From assembly GCA_934167755.1 (NCBI GenBank), contig CAKPLT010000001.1:177778-241777 (forward strand): a stretch of 64,000 bases of DNA, given 5' to 3'. Below are positions 27,867 through 36,844 of the stretch, piece after piece (within the stretch, counting starts at the first letter, position 1; each line of letters starts with the position of its first letter). The position numbers and the translations under genes were made by a program. The notes under the pieces are model-generated. The model saw only the letters and a list, made by a program, of their open reading frames with translations. It had not been told where the DNA came from and did no database searches. The stretch comes from an uncultured Clostridia bacterium (lineage in GTDB: Bacteria; Bacillota; Clostridia; TANB77; CAG-508).

Positions 27867-28229
27867 ATGTATAGTGAAATAGTAAAAAAATATTTTGAAA
27901 ATCCAACAAATTTAGGGACAATTGAAAATGCTGATGCAATAGGAATAATAGAAAATGAAATTTGCAGTGATATAATAAAAAAATATATAAAAGCAGGTGA
28001 ACAAAAAAATATCATAGAAGATGCAAAATTTGAAGCTAAAGGATGTCCTCCAGTTATAGCATCATGTTGTGTGGTAACAGAAATGATTAAAAAAATGGAA
28101 ATAGAAAAAGCTAAAACCTTAACTGCAAATGAAATAATTAATAAATTAAATGGTTTGCCAAAAGAAAAAGAACATTGTGCAGAGTTAGTTATAAAAACAT
28201 TAAGAAAGGCAATAGAAAATATAAATTGA
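27867..28229 (+). CDS. NifU/IscU-like iron-sulfur scaffold protein
   Basis: 120 residues resembling the N-terminal scaffold domain of NifU/IscU: start YSEIVKKYFENPTNLGTIEN, then three conserved Cys positions in NEICSDII, AKGCPPVIASC and EKEHCAELV. The usual GxCGDxx around the first Cys is changed to NEICSDII, so cluster binding may differ. RBS AGAGGTAG precedes the ATG. It stands alone between the R-M cassette and the element integrase, ended by a strong terminator. Its role in an accessory region is unclear; housekeeping Fe-S genes are not nearby. Confidence 0.8.
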   Translation: MYSEIVKKYFENPTNLGTIENADAIGIIENEICSDIIKKYIKAGEQKNIIEDAKFEAKGCPPVIASCCVVTEMIKKMEIEKAKTLTANEIINKLNGLPKEKEHCAELVIKTLRKAIENIN

Positions 28230-28250
28230 AAAAGAGCCCAAGGCTCTTTT
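28230..28250 (+). terminator. Bidirectional terminator between the NifU-like gene and integrase 1
   Basis: AAAAGAGCC (28230-28238), CAA, GGCTCTTTT (28242-28250), abutting the stop codon of the convergent integrase. Confidence 0.92.
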
Positions 28251-29435
28251 CTACTTCATAGAAACATTACTAACCAACATATTCTCCAACAACTCTGCAC
28301 TAGCCCTATCAGTAGACTCCAAATCATGAACATAAAACTTCAAAGTAGTATCAGTACTAGCATGACCTAATTTATGAGAAACAGTCTTAACATCAACATT
28401 ACCAGAAATAAGCAAAGTAGCAAAAGTATGTCTCAAATCATGAAAACGAATATGAGGAAAACCATTCCTAGTTAAGAAAGAACTAAACCATTTAGGACCA
28501 GTTGCAGGATTCATAATTCTACCATCAGCAGTAGTAAAAACATTTTTAGCACTTTTCCAAGATTTACCCAGAGCAAGTCTCATCTTACTTTGCTCACATC
28601 TCCATTGTTTAAGCAAATCAAAGCAAATACTAGGTACTGCTATTGTACGAGTACTTAAATCCGTTTTAGGACTCTTCTCAGAAGTAGGTTGACCACTTAA
28701 ATAATAGGCACTTCTTTTAATACTTATTTTATGATTTTTAAAATCAATATCATCCCAATGCAAACCAACTAATTCACCACGTCTAAAACCAGTTAATATA
28801 GCAAGAATAACAAAACATTTATATTTTATAGGAGCCTTTTTAAGTAGGACATTTATTAATCTTTTAGATGTTTCTTCATCATAACATGTCATTTTAGTAC
28901 GTTTAAATTTAGGTTGAACAACTTTAGTACATGGATTATATGAAACCATGTCCCACCTGAGAGCATTACTGAAAATGCTAGATAATATTTCATGAGCGCG
29001 ATGTACACTAGCTGGAGATAAAGTTTTATAATTACCATTTTTGTCTTTTCTATTAGTTGGTTTAGTTAGCAAAAAATCATACAGATTATCCAAATCCAAA
29101 AGTTTTATTTTATCAAGTCGCTTATTACCTAAATATGGCAAAATATGTTTATTTAATTTTTCGTTATAACTTTGGTAAGTTGTAGGCGAAAGATTAGGTT
29201 TTACATATGTTTCTAACCATTGCTTACTAAAATCATTTAATGTCACTTTTTTCGCAGAATATGTGCAACCGCCTTCAATTGAAGTGATAAATTTTGCAAG
29301 TTCTTTTTCGGCTTCTCTTTTAGATGAACAAGTAACAGTTTTATTAAAATATTTTCTTTTACCATTTGAATCGAAACCATTACTAACACGAAGTCTATAT
29401 TTTTCATTTCCCATATATAGAATGTTTCCTGCCAA
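28251..29435 (-). CDS. int: Tyrosine integrase of element 1
   Basis: 394 residues from a TTG start behind GGAGGT. It has an AP2-like arm-binding N-terminus (KYRLRVSNGFDSNGKRKYF), a SAM-like core-binding domain (VTLNDFSKQWLETYVK) and a catalytic domain with FRRGELVGLHW, FHDLRHTFATLL and LGHASTDTTLKFYVHD (catalytic R, H-x-x-R, Tyr). It forms a minus-strand pair with the Cys-cluster gene upstream. The same pair occurs in element 2. Its stop lies about 10.5 kb from the nearest att-like core to the left, whereas integrase 2 sits next to its core, so cargo appears to separate int 1 from its end. Confidence 0.95.
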   Translation of the reverse strand: MAGNILYMGNEKYRLRVSNGFDSNGKRKYFNKTVTCSSKREAEKELAKFITSIEGGCTYSAKKVTLNDFSKQWLETYVKPNLSPTTYQSYNEKLNKHILPYLGNKRLDKIKLLDLDNLYDFLLTKPTNRKDKNGNYKTLSPASVHRAHEILSSIFSNALRWDMVSYNPCTKVVQPKFKRTKMTCYDEETSKRLINVLLKKAPIKYKCFVILAILTGFRRGELVGLHWDDIDFKNHKISIKRSAYYLSGQPTSEKSPKTDLSTRTIAVPSICFDLLKQWRCEQSKMRLALGKSWKSAKNVFTTADGRIMNPATGPKWFSSFLTRNGFPHIRFHDLRHTFATLLISGNVDVKTVSHKLGHASTDTTLKFYVHDLESTDRASAELLENMLVSNVSMK

Positions 29436-29447
29436 ATATATTACCTC

Positions 29448-30164
29448 CTACTTATTAATCCAATCTTGATTGTCTTTTAGCCATTTTGAAAGTTCATCAA
29501 ATTTGATTTTATTATCTTTACAAAGTTTATACATTTTCTTAGCTTCAGAAGCCCAATTAGAAAATAGTTTATCTACATTAGCAATATTTTTATTTCTTTG
29601 TTTCTTGGCATTTTGAGTTTTATATGCATTTCTATATAACTTTGTTATTTCATCAGATTGTACAGAGAGTTCATAACCGATATCTCTACAAGTCTTACCA
29701 TTTCTAAAAACACGAGTGCAATATATTTCATTACTCTTAGTTGTAGGAACAAAATATTTGCCACAATTTTTACATTTATTAAATTGAATATTTAAAGCAG
29801 CGGCCCTATATAAAATGAATAAAATAAAATCATGATAAGATTTAAAAGTATAAATTTCTAATGGCATTTGTAAATCATTTTCTATTTTAATTCCACTAAA
29901 AATTCTACATTCGAATGATCCCATTTTTGACAATTCATTACCTAAAGCTTTATATAATGAATCTGCATGATTATTTAACAAAAATTCAATTAAATGTTTT
30001 TCAGTTGCATTAGTTTCTTCAAATAATTCAATTACAAAATTACCTAAATTAAATTCTTTAGTAACAGCCTTTCTTTCAATATCTATAAGATAACATGTAT
30101 CATTATTTATATATAGATAAATTTGCTTAGAGTCTTGTTTCATAACTATCTCCTTTTTAGACAT
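29448..30164 (-). CDS. Cys-cluster protein paired with integrase (DUF6076-like)
   Basis: 238 residues. The N-terminal two thirds are helical with no known motif. Near residue 150 comes a zinc-ribbon-like cluster: CKNCGKYFVPTT, then IYCTRVFRNGKTCRDIG (four Cys). The same C-x-N-C-G-K-Y-F-x-P ... YC ... K-T-C-x-x-G pattern is in the protein at 38921. In both elements the gene lies directly upstream of int on the same strand and divergent from the excisionase-like gene, so it may control integration/excision choice. The DUF name is recalled, not searched. Confidence 0.7.
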   Translation of the reverse strand: MSKKEIVMKQDSKQIYLYINNDTCYLIDIERKAVTKEFNLGNFVIELFEETNATEKHLIEFLLNNHADSLYKALGNELSKMGSFECRIFSGIKIENDLQMPLEIYTFKSYHDFILFILYRAAALNIQFNKCKNCGKYFVPTTKSNEIYCTRVFRNGKTCRDIGYELSVQSDEITKLYRNAYKTQNAKKQRNKNIANVDKLFSNWASEAKKMYKLCKDNKIKFDELSKWLKDNQDWINK

Positions 30165-30282
30165 TTTAAAATAAATTTCAAAAATGTCTTAACTTAAATT
30201 TGAATCTATTGTAACATATAGACATATTAAAAGTCAAGAATAATCTGTCAATTGCTTCAAATAATTCCAAGGAGGTGAGATT

Positions 30283-30477
30283 ATGCAAGAAAAAACAGAT
30301 ATTCCAGAGTTATTAACTGTTAAAGAAATTCAAGAAAAAATGAGAATTTCAAAAGCAGGAGTATATAACTTAATAAATTCTGGACAAATTCCATTATTAA
30401 AAATAGGGAATAGAAAATTAATACCTAAAAAAGAATTTTTAATTTGGTTAAAGAAACAGGAGGTGAATACAAAATAA
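30283..30477 (+). CDS. Excisionase-like helix-turn-helix protein
   Basis: 64 residues, RBS GGAGGTG. MerR/excisionase-type winged helix: LLTVKEIQEKMRISKAGVYN, then INSGQIPLLKIGNRKLIPKK with the wing. Such proteins direct excision or regulate element promoters. It diverges from the int/Cys-cluster pair and is followed 1 bp later by a second protein of the same fold. Confidence 0.85.
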   Translation: MQEKTDIPELLTVKEIQEKMRISKAGVYNLINSGQIPLLKIGNRKLIPKKEFLIWLKKQEVNTK

Positions 30478-30478
30478 A

Positions 30479-30697
30479 ATGGATGAAGAAGAATTCTTAA
30501 CAAAACAACAGGTCATAGAAAAATATAAACCAATGTTTACAGAGTGGTCTCTTTCAAAATTAATTAGAGAAAGAAAAATAAAATTTGTAAGAATTGGTAG
30601 AAGAATATTTTTCACTAAAAAATCAGTAGATGATTTTATAAAATCTCAAGAAGAAAATAGTATTTTAAATGAAAGAAGGAATTTTCACATTGTATAA
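30479..30697 (+). CDS. Second excisionase-like HTH protein
   Basis: 72 residues, one base after the previous stop with GGAGGTG overlapping its end. It has an HTH/winged pattern: FLTKQQVIEKYKPMFTEWSL, then LIRERKIKFVRIGRRIFFTKK. It resembles the gene before it and probably binds DNA near the element ends or the replication gene promoter. Two consecutive proteins of this type may act as a heteromeric regulator; this is inference. Confidence 0.78.
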   Translation: MDEEEFLTKQQVIEKYKPMFTEWSLSKLIRERKIKFVRIGRRIFFTKKSVDDFIKSQEENSILNERRNFHIV

Positions 30698-30705
30698 AAT
30701 AAAAA

Positions 30706-30810
30706 ATTGTCCTTTCAATTGGTACTTGAAAGAACAATATAATTGAATATAAAGGCTAACCTATATAAACAATCTCTAAATATATTATATACGATTAGCC
30801 TAAAATATTC
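30706..30810 (+). promoter_or_regulatory. Paired hairpins in the leader of the primase gene
   Basis: ATTGTCCTTTCAA (30706-30718) / TTGAAAGAACAAT (30726-30738) with one mismatch, then a long-range dyad GAATATAAAGGCTAA (30745-30759) / TTAGCCTAAAATATTC (30795-30810). No T-run follows, so these may be protein binding sites or RNA structure controlling replication gene expression. Confidence 0.45.
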
Positions 30811-30838
30811 AATGATTTAACGAAAAGAGGTAAGAAAA

Positions 30839-33052
30839 TTGAATATTTATGAGCAAATAAAAAATAGTGTAACAAACAAAGAGGTAGCAATTCATTATTT
30901 AGGACAACCAGTTAGAAAATCTGCAAACTATTTATTATATTCCTCACCTTTTAGAAAAGATAAAAATCCATCTTTTGCAGTTAATGATAAAGGTTTTATA
31001 GACTTTGGAGATAAAGAACATTGTGGAGATATGATTCAATTTGTAAAACAATTAAAAGGGTGTCAATATCCACATGAAGCAGCAAAAATAATAGTAGAAG
31101 ACTTGGGACTAAATATAACAATTCCAGAGAATATAAAAAATGTAAAAGAGAAGAAAAGTAAGAAAAAGTTTAGTGAATTATGTTTTGAAAAAGGAAATAA
31201 ATCTAATAATATAATTTGCATGTTTGACTCACAAAAATATAATTCAAAACCAGCAAAGGAGCAAATAGGATATATAAAAAATAGAATTTCAAAACTAAGA
31301 ATGCAGGAATATAGATTAGAAGAAATAGAAAATAATATAATAAATGGCATGACAATAATACCAAGTGGAATAAAAGGAAATGCACAAGAAAATTGGAAAA
31401 AACAACAAATATTTTTAGTTGATTTTGATAACACATATAAAGGGGAAAAGTTATATAGTGATAACCCAAAACACATAACAATTGAAAAAATTTTGAATTA
31501 TTGCAAAAGTATAAACTTTGAATCGACATTTATATACACAACTTTTAGCAATTCTGAAAAACAAACAAAATTTAGATTAGCATATGTATTTGAAGAACCA
31601 ATTACGGAATATTTACTAGCATCTCAGATACCACAAAAATTATTAGAAATTTTTGAAGACTATTATCCAGATACATCAAAACAGAATTTATCAGATATGT
31701 TTTTTGGAGGGCAAGAAATTCTATACACTTCTGACAACTATTATAAAATTTCAAAAAAGGAATTAGAAATTGAACAAATAGAATACCAAGACATAAGTGA
31801 ACCAGAAAAGATGTCTCATAATGTTATTGCTAATCAACTATTAGAGGAAAATGAAATCCGAGTGTATGAAAATACACTATACATATATGAAAATGGAGTA
31901 TATAAAAAGAATGAAAAGAGCATCCATAGAAAAATTATAGAAATATATCCTAAATCAACAATTAGAATGCAAAAAGAAGTTATATCATATTTATTAACAA
32001 TTGCTCCAGAGGCAGAACTACAATATGACAATTTTATTAATTTTAAAAACGGATTATTTGATTTAAGAACAAATCAGATAATACAGCATTCACCCCAATA
32101 TTTTACAGTGAATCAAATAAATATAAATTTAAATTTAAATATTGATCCAATAAAAATTAGTGCAGTAGATAATTTTTTAGATAGAATAACTTGTGGCAAT
32201 AACGAAAGAAAGAATGCAATACTGGAGATGATAGGATATTCTATGACTAGTAGTGTAAAGATGCAAAAAGCATTTGTATTATATGGTAAAACCGCAGGAA
32301 ATGGAAAGTCTACTCTCTTAGAAATTATTGAAAGATTAATTGGAAGAGAAAATATAAGTCATGTAACATTGCAAGATTTTGTTAGTAATAGATTTAGTGT
32401 TTCTGAAATAAAGGGAAAATTGGTTAATATAGTATCTGAAATGACAAAAGAATTTTTAAAAGATAGTAGTGTTTTCAAGCAAATTGTTACTGGAGATATT
32501 ATAACTGTTGAAGAAAAGTTTAAAGATAGATATACAATAAAGCCATATGCTAAATACATTTTTACAGCAAATGAACTGCCAAAAGTCGCAGATACTAGTA
32601 ATGGATATTTCAGAAGACTTTTTATAATTCCATTTGAGGCTGTATTTACAGAAACAGAAAAAAGTAATTTCAACTTTAATGAATTGGTAACGCAACAAGC
32701 ATTAGAATATTTGGCAGCAATATCATTAAAAGAATATATAAAAGCAGTAAGAAAAAATAAATTCTCTAATGTAGAGGAAAGTCAAAACATTATAGAATCA
32801 TATAAAATGGATAGTAATACAGTAATAGCGTATTTATATGATAAAGATAGAATGAGAAGTTTATTAAGAAGCGGAAGAGTTAAAAAAAGAAATGAAGTAT
32901 TTGCAGATTATATCAATTATTGCAAAGACTCTGGTTATATACACAAAGGCAGAAATAAGTTTTATGAAGAAGTTGAATCAACAGGGGTAGTACAAAAAGG
33001 TGTATATAATGGATATGATACATATATTTTTGATAAATCACTAATAAAATAG
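30839..33052 (+). CDS. P4-type primase/SF3 helicase replication protein
   Basis: 737 residues from a TTG start behind AGAGGTAAG. The N-terminus resembles a CHC2-type primase zinc region (YLLYSSPFRKDKNPSFAVND, then FGDKEHCGDMIQFVKQ). A D5_N-like segment precedes the SF3 helicase with Walker A YGKTAGNGKSTLLEII, Walker B region LVNIVSEMTKEF and YIFTANELP with motif C Asn. This protein type replicates phages, phage satellites and integrative elements. A C-terminal winged region follows. It is the main replication gene of element 1 and implies autonomous replication after excision. Confidence 0.9.
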   Translation: MNIYEQIKNSVTNKEVAIHYLGQPVRKSANYLLYSSPFRKDKNPSFAVNDKGFIDFGDKEHCGDMIQFVKQLKGCQYPHEAAKIIVEDLGLNITIPENIKNVKEKKSKKKFSELCFEKGNKSNNIICMFDSQKYNSKPAKEQIGYIKNRISKLRMQEYRLEEIENNIINGMTIIPSGIKGNAQENWKKQQIFLVDFDNTYKGEKLYSDNPKHITIEKILNYCKSINFESTFIYTTFSNSEKQTKFRLAYVFEEPITEYLLASQIPQKLLEIFEDYYPDTSKQNLSDMFFGGQEILYTSDNYYKISKKELEIEQIEYQDISEPEKMSHNVIANQLLEENEIRVYENTLYIYENGVYKKNEKSIHRKIIEIYPKSTIRMQKEVISYLLTIAPEAELQYDNFINFKNGLFDLRTNQIIQHSPQYFTVNQININLNLNIDPIKISAVDNFLDRITCGNNERKNAILEMIGYSMTSSVKMQKAFVLYGKTAGNGKSTLLEIIERLIGRENISHVTLQDFVSNRFSVSEIKGKLVNIVSEMTKEFLKDSSVFKQIVTGDIITVEEKFKDRYTIKPYAKYIFTANELPKVADTSNGYFRRLFIIPFEAVFTETEKSNFNFNELVTQQALEYLAAISLKEYIKAVRKNKFSNVEESQNIIESYKMDSNTVIAYLYDKDRMRSLLRSGRVKKRNEVFADYINYCKDSGYIHKGRNKFYEEVESTGVVQKGVYNGYDTYIFDKSLIK

Positions 33053-33213
33053 AAAAGCCCACTTACTGTAAAATATAACCATATAGGTAGCTATACGACA
33101 TTTTAGTGGTATTCTTATAATAAAAAATATATAATAATTATTATTGTATATATTTTTATGATTATAAAAATTGAAAAGAAAATATTAAAAGAGAAAAAAC
33201 ACCACTAAAAAAA

Positions 33214-33303
33214 TTACACATGTTTTTAAAATGTGCGTAATTTTTTAAATTTTTTACACATATTTATTGCATATGTGTAAATTTTATATTATAATACACA
33301 TAT
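33214..33303 (+). promoter_or_regulatory. TTACACAT repeats: operator of fic 1 (or replication origin)
   Basis: A perfect 11-bp inverted repeat TTTACACATAT (33253-33263) / ATATGTGTAAA (33271-33281), an imperfect dyad TTACACAT / ATGTGCGTAA (33214-33240) and a further TACACATAT at 33295-33303. A promoter TTGCAT (33267-33272)-17-TATAAT (33290-33295) is embedded, so bound protein would repress fic. Position after the primase gene also allows an origin with iterons. Confidence 0.6.
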
Positions 33304-33316
33304 GGAGGTATGAAAA

Positions 33317-34375
33317 ATGAAACATGAATTAAAAATGTTGCCACCAGAAGATAATTTCAGAACAGTAAGAATATTAGAACAATTAGCAAGAACTAATAGA
33401 GCACTTGCAGAATTAAAAGGATATGCAAGAACAATACCAAATCAACATATATTAATAAATGCTATAACAATAAATGAAGCAAAAGACAGTAGTGAAATAG
33501 AAAATATAGTTACTACACATGATGAAATATATAAAGCAATGACTCAAAGTAATTATAAGAATGAAAGTGCTAAAGAAGTAGTAGATTACAGAAGCGCTAT
33601 ATGGAGAGGCTATAGTTTAGTAAAAGAAAAAGAAATGATAACTACTAATATTTTGGTAGAGATTCAATCAATAATAGAACACAACAATGCAGGAATCAGA
33701 AAAATTCCAGGAACAGTTTTAAAGAATTCCAAAACTGGAGAAATTGTATATACTCCACCAGAAACAGAAAAAGAAGTTAGAGAATATTTGAAGAATTTAG
33801 AAGAATATATAAATACTGATGATATGATAGATCCTCTAATAAAACTTGCGATTATCCATTATCAATTTGAATCAATTCATCCATTTTATGATGGCAACGG
33901 AAGAACAGGAAGAATATTAAATATTTTATATTTAGTATTAAAGGATTTATTAGATAGTCCAATTCTATATTTAAGTAGGTACATTAACGACAATAAACAA
34001 ACATATTACAAATTATTTAAAGAAGTAAGAGAAACAAATAATTTTGAAGAGTGGATTATATATATATTAATTGGAATTGAAGAAACAGCAGAAGAAACAA
34101 TGAAATTAATTAAAGACATTCAAGGTGAAATGGAAAAATATAGTGAAGAATTGAAAGAAAAATTGCCTAAGATATATAGTAAGGAACTATTAGAAGGACT
34201 ATTTTTCGAAGTTTATACAAAAATAAATTATATTGAAAATATATGTGGAGTTACAAGAAAAACGGCAATGTCATATTTAAGTCAATTAGAAGAAGCGGGA
34301 TTCCTTACATCAGAAAAAATAGGAAGAGACAGAATATATAAAAATGACAGATTAATTAATCTATTAAAAAAATAA
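33317..34375 (+). CDS. Fic-domain protein 1 (AMPylator) with C-terminal winged helix
   Basis: 352 residues, RBS GGAGGT. The catalytic Fic motif is intact: HPFYDGNGRTGR. Near the N-terminus SSEIEN matches the (S/T)xxxE(G/N) inhibitory helix, so activity is self-restrained (class II Fic). The C-terminus (ICGVTRKTAMSYLSQLEEAG) is a winged helix that likely binds DNA and could recognise the TTACACAT operator upstream. Fic proteins transfer AMP to target proteins, and many are toxins or abortive-infection effectors. It is monocistronic with its own terminator. Confidence 0.92.
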   Translation: MKHELKMLPPEDNFRTVRILEQLARTNRALAELKGYARTIPNQHILINAITINEAKDSSEIENIVTTHDEIYKAMTQSNYKNESAKEVVDYRSAIWRGYSLVKEKEMITTNILVEIQSIIEHNNAGIRKIPGTVLKNSKTGEIVYTPPETEKEVREYLKNLEEYINTDDMIDPLIKLAIIHYQFESIHPFYDGNGRTGRILNILYLVLKDLLDSPILYLSRYINDNKQTYYKLFKEVRETNNFEEWIIYILIGIEETAEETMKLIKDIQGEMEKYSEELKEKLPKIYSKELLEGLFFEVYTKINYIENICGVTRKTAMSYLSQLEEAGFLTSEKIGRDRIYKNDRLINLLKK

Positions 34376-34419
34376 ATAAAAGTGTGATGAGCTTCACAAA
34401 TATTATATTAGAAAACTTA

Positions 34420-34454
34420 AATACAATCTAGAAAACCTAGGTTGTATTTTTTTT
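34420..34454 (+). terminator. Terminator of fic 1
   Basis: AATACAATCTAG (34420-34431) / CTAGGTTGTATT (34437-34448), then T8. Confidence 0.9.
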
Positions 34455-34531
34455 GTCGAAATTTATATTTTACTTACAACATTCGACAAATTTTGCAGTA
34501 AAAAATTGATATGATATTTAAGGGGATATAT

Positions 34532-35245
34532 ATGAGAAAAAACAAGAAAAAAATAATATCAATTTTGTTAATTATTTTAAGTATAATTTCAATAGGAGTA
34601 AATGTATATGCACATTCTGGAAGGACAGATTCAAGTGGAGGACATAAAGATAATAACAATAAAAGTGGTTTAGGAAGTTACCATTATCATTGTGGAGGAC
34701 ATCCAGCTCATTTACATACTAATGGTATTTGTCCATATTCATCTAGTTCATCAGCAAGTAGAAGTAGTACATCAAGTTCTTCATCATCAAGTACAAAAAC
34801 AACATCTACGGTACCAACTGCAATAGCAGTAATAGATATTAAAATAAATGAAAATGTAACAAATATGGAAGAAGGAGAAAGTAAAAAATTAACTACTACA
34901 ATAACACCGGACAATGCAACTGATAAAAATATTATGTGGAAATCAAGTGATGAAAGTATTGCAACAGTTAATACAACAGGAGAAGTGACTGCAAAAAAAT
35001 ATGGAACAGTAGATATAACTGCAACTAGTGCTAATGGAAAAACAAGTACGATAAAAATAAATATAAAAGAATCACCAAAAACTGAAAATAGTGCTATAAT
35101 AAATACATCATCAACTAACAAAAACAATATAACTAATACTACAACAAATAGCAATGAAGATTCAAATCCGTTAGGAGGATTCTTAACACTAGGTTTATTA
35201 GGCGGAGGAAGTTATTTGGGATATAAAAAATATAAAAAAGCATAA
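34532..35245 (+). CDS. Secreted/surface YHYH-domain protein with Ig-like domain
   Basis: 237 residues from the ATG at 34532 behind AAGGGG. A signal peptide (KKKIISILLIILSIISIGVN) ends before AHSG. A YHYH-type domain follows (HSGRTDSSGG, GLGSYHYHCGGHPAHLHTNG), then a Ser-rich linker, a Big_2 bacterial Ig-like domain (VTNMEEGESKKLTTTITPDN, WKSSDESIATVNTTGEV), a Thr/Asn-rich stretch, and a C-terminal hydrophobic helix with KKYKKA that could anchor it. It is a probable cell-surface protein carried by element 1. The YHYH domain's His cluster suggests metal binding; the role is unknown. Confidence 0.82.
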   Translation: MRKNKKKIISILLIILSIISIGVNVYAHSGRTDSSGGHKDNNNKSGLGSYHYHCGGHPAHLHTNGICPYSSSSSASRSSTSSSSSSSTKTTSTVPTAIAVIDIKINENVTNMEEGESKKLTTTITPDNATDKNIMWKSSDESIATVNTTGEVTAKKYGTVDITATSANGKTSTIKINIKESPKTENSAIINTSSTNKNNITNTTTNSNEDSNPLGGFLTLGLLGGGSYLGYKKYKKA

Positions 35246-35400
35246 TAAAATGGAAATGTTTTTATGGATTTTTGGATGATAAAATCAAGTATAAAAAAGA
35301 TACAGCAGAGAGAACAAGAGAAATAATAAAGATAATCATAAAAAGTTATAATACTGGATATGGAAAATATGGAATTATTTAAATGGTGAGGAAGAGTAAT

Positions 35401-36240
35401 ATGGAAGATAATAGCTACAAATTTCCAAATAGTGAGATATTAATAAAAAATAATAAAGAAAGTAAAATAAACATTGAAACTGAAAAGAAAAAGATAGAAA
35501 ATTTTTTCGAAAATTATAAAATTGATATAGATTGTAAAGAGGTATATGTAAGTATTAATGCTATAACATATGTAATTGATTTAAAATGTAAAACTAAAGT
35601 TAGTACAATAAAAAGTTATAAAGATGATTTAAAGATGATTTTTAATGCAATAGATGTAGAATTTCAAGTTGCAATTAACGGAACAGCTTATTTAGGCATA
35701 CATTTTATAAAGCATAAAGATAAGGTATTAATGTTAGGTGATTTAATACAAGACAAAGAGTTTGTTGAAGCTAAACAAAAAATTCCCATAATAATAGGAA
35801 AAGATTTTAATGATAATATTGTAATCGAAGATTTAACACAATTACCACATTTATTAGTTGCAGGAACAACAGGAACAGGTAAAAGCAATTTTTTAAGTAC
35901 AATTATTGTGGATATAATATATAAATTCAAACCATCAGAAGTAAAATTAATTTTAGTAGATACTAGAAAAACTAATTTCCAAAGGTTTAATGCACTACCA
36001 CATGTATTGATTCCTGTTATTACAGAATCACAGAAAGCCATTGGAATGCTAGCGTATTTAATACAAGAGATGAATAATAGATATGATTTATTTGCGAATA
36101 AAAAAGTAGATAATATAGATAGCTATAATAAAATTTCTGAAGAAAAATTACCAAGAATTATAGTAATTATAGAAGATTTTTATGATTTAATGATGGAGAC
36201 AGAAAAAGAAATTGATATGTATATAAAAAGATTAATTTAA
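35401..36240 (+). CDS. FtsK/SpoIIIE-type DNA translocase, N-terminal part (split by ochre stop)
   Basis: 279 residues from the ATG at 35401 (GTGAGG upstream; the in-frame ATG at 35383 has none). It contains the FtsK alpha-like region and Walker A AGTTGTGKSNFL (about residues 154-165) with Walker B IIVIIEDFYDLM. Translation ends at TAA 36238-36240, exactly where the family reads R-L-A-Q-M-A-R-A-S-G-I; the same frame continues with MCRASGINI. A single C-to-T change (CAA to TAA) explains the break, so the gene is probably inactivated. There is no membrane domain, unlike chromosomal FtsK. Confidence 0.85.
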   Translation: MEDNSYKFPNSEILIKNNKESKINIETEKKKIENFFENYKIDIDCKEVYVSINAITYVIDLKCKTKVSTIKSYKDDLKMIFNAIDVEFQVAINGTAYLGIHFIKHKDKVLMLGDLIQDKEFVEAKQKIPIIIGKDFNDNIVIEDLTQLPHLLVAGTTGTGKSNFLSTIIVDIIYKFKPSEVKLILVDTRKTNFQRFNALPHVLIPVITESQKAIGMLAYLIQEMNNRYDLFANKKVDNIDSYNKISEEKLPRIIVIIEDFYDLMMETEKEIDMYIKRLI

Positions 36241-36843
36241 ATGTGTAGAGCGTCAGGAATAAATATAATTATATCTACACAAAGACCATCTACAAATGTT
36301 ATCACTGGAATAATAAAAGCAAATATGCCATCTAGAATAGCTTTTAAAGTACCATCAAAAATAGATTCAAAAACTATAATAGATGTAGCAGGTGCAGAAG
36401 AACTATTAATATATGGAGATATTCTTTTTAATAAAGTGGGAGAATGTAAAATAAAAAGAGTTCAAACTCCATATATTAGTGATAAAGAGATAGAAGATAT
36501 AATGAATGAAATGAAAATTAATAACGAGTTACATTATAATACAGAATTATTTGATATGATAAATAAAAATGATATAGATTTGAACCAAAAGAACATTATT
36601 GAATATGAAGAGGATGAAAAAGATCCATTTCTAGTAGATGCAATTGAAAGTGTAATAGAAACAGGACAAGCTTTAACATCATTTATACAAAGAAGGTTTA
36701 AAGTAGGATATGCAAGAGCAGGAAAAATAATAGATCAAATGGAAGAAAGAGGTATAATATCTGGTTATCAAGGAATCAAACCAAGAGAAGTTTTAATAAC
36801 ATTAGAAGAATGGAATAGATTAAAAAATATGAAAGGGATATAA
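36241..36843 (+). CDS. FtsK/SpoIIIE-type DNA translocase, C-terminal part
   Basis: 200 residues in frame with the upstream half, beginning at the ATG just after the stop. It carries the rest of the RecA motor (IIISTQRPSTNVITGIIKAN) and an FtsK gamma-like winged helix (SFIQRRFKVGYARAGKIIDQ, MEERGIISG), the domain that reads orientation sequences. There is no ribosome binding site, so expression would need reinitiation at the TAA-ATG junction or readthrough. With the N-terminal half it would make a soluble translocase for processing the element or transferring DNA. Confidence 0.82.
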   Translation: MCRASGINIIISTQRPSTNVITGIIKANMPSRIAFKVPSKIDSKTIIDVAGAEELLIYGDILFNKVGECKIKRVQTPYISDKEIEDIMNEMKINNELHYNTELFDMINKNDIDLNQKNIIEYEEDEKDPFLVDAIESVIETGQALTSFIQRRFKVGYARAGKIIDQMEERGIISGYQGIKPREVLITLEEWNRLKNMKGI

Positions 36844-36844
36844 T

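Noticed and set aside
28230..28258. Left att site of element 1 right next to integrase 1
   Set aside because: Only a terminator hairpin and an 8-base TTTTCTAC match to 37291 are found; no CTCATAACCC core or arm repeats.
33053..33316. CRISPR array near TTACACAT repeats
   Set aside because: Copies are short, mixed in orientation and irregularly spaced, and no cas gene exists in the window; they fit operator sites.
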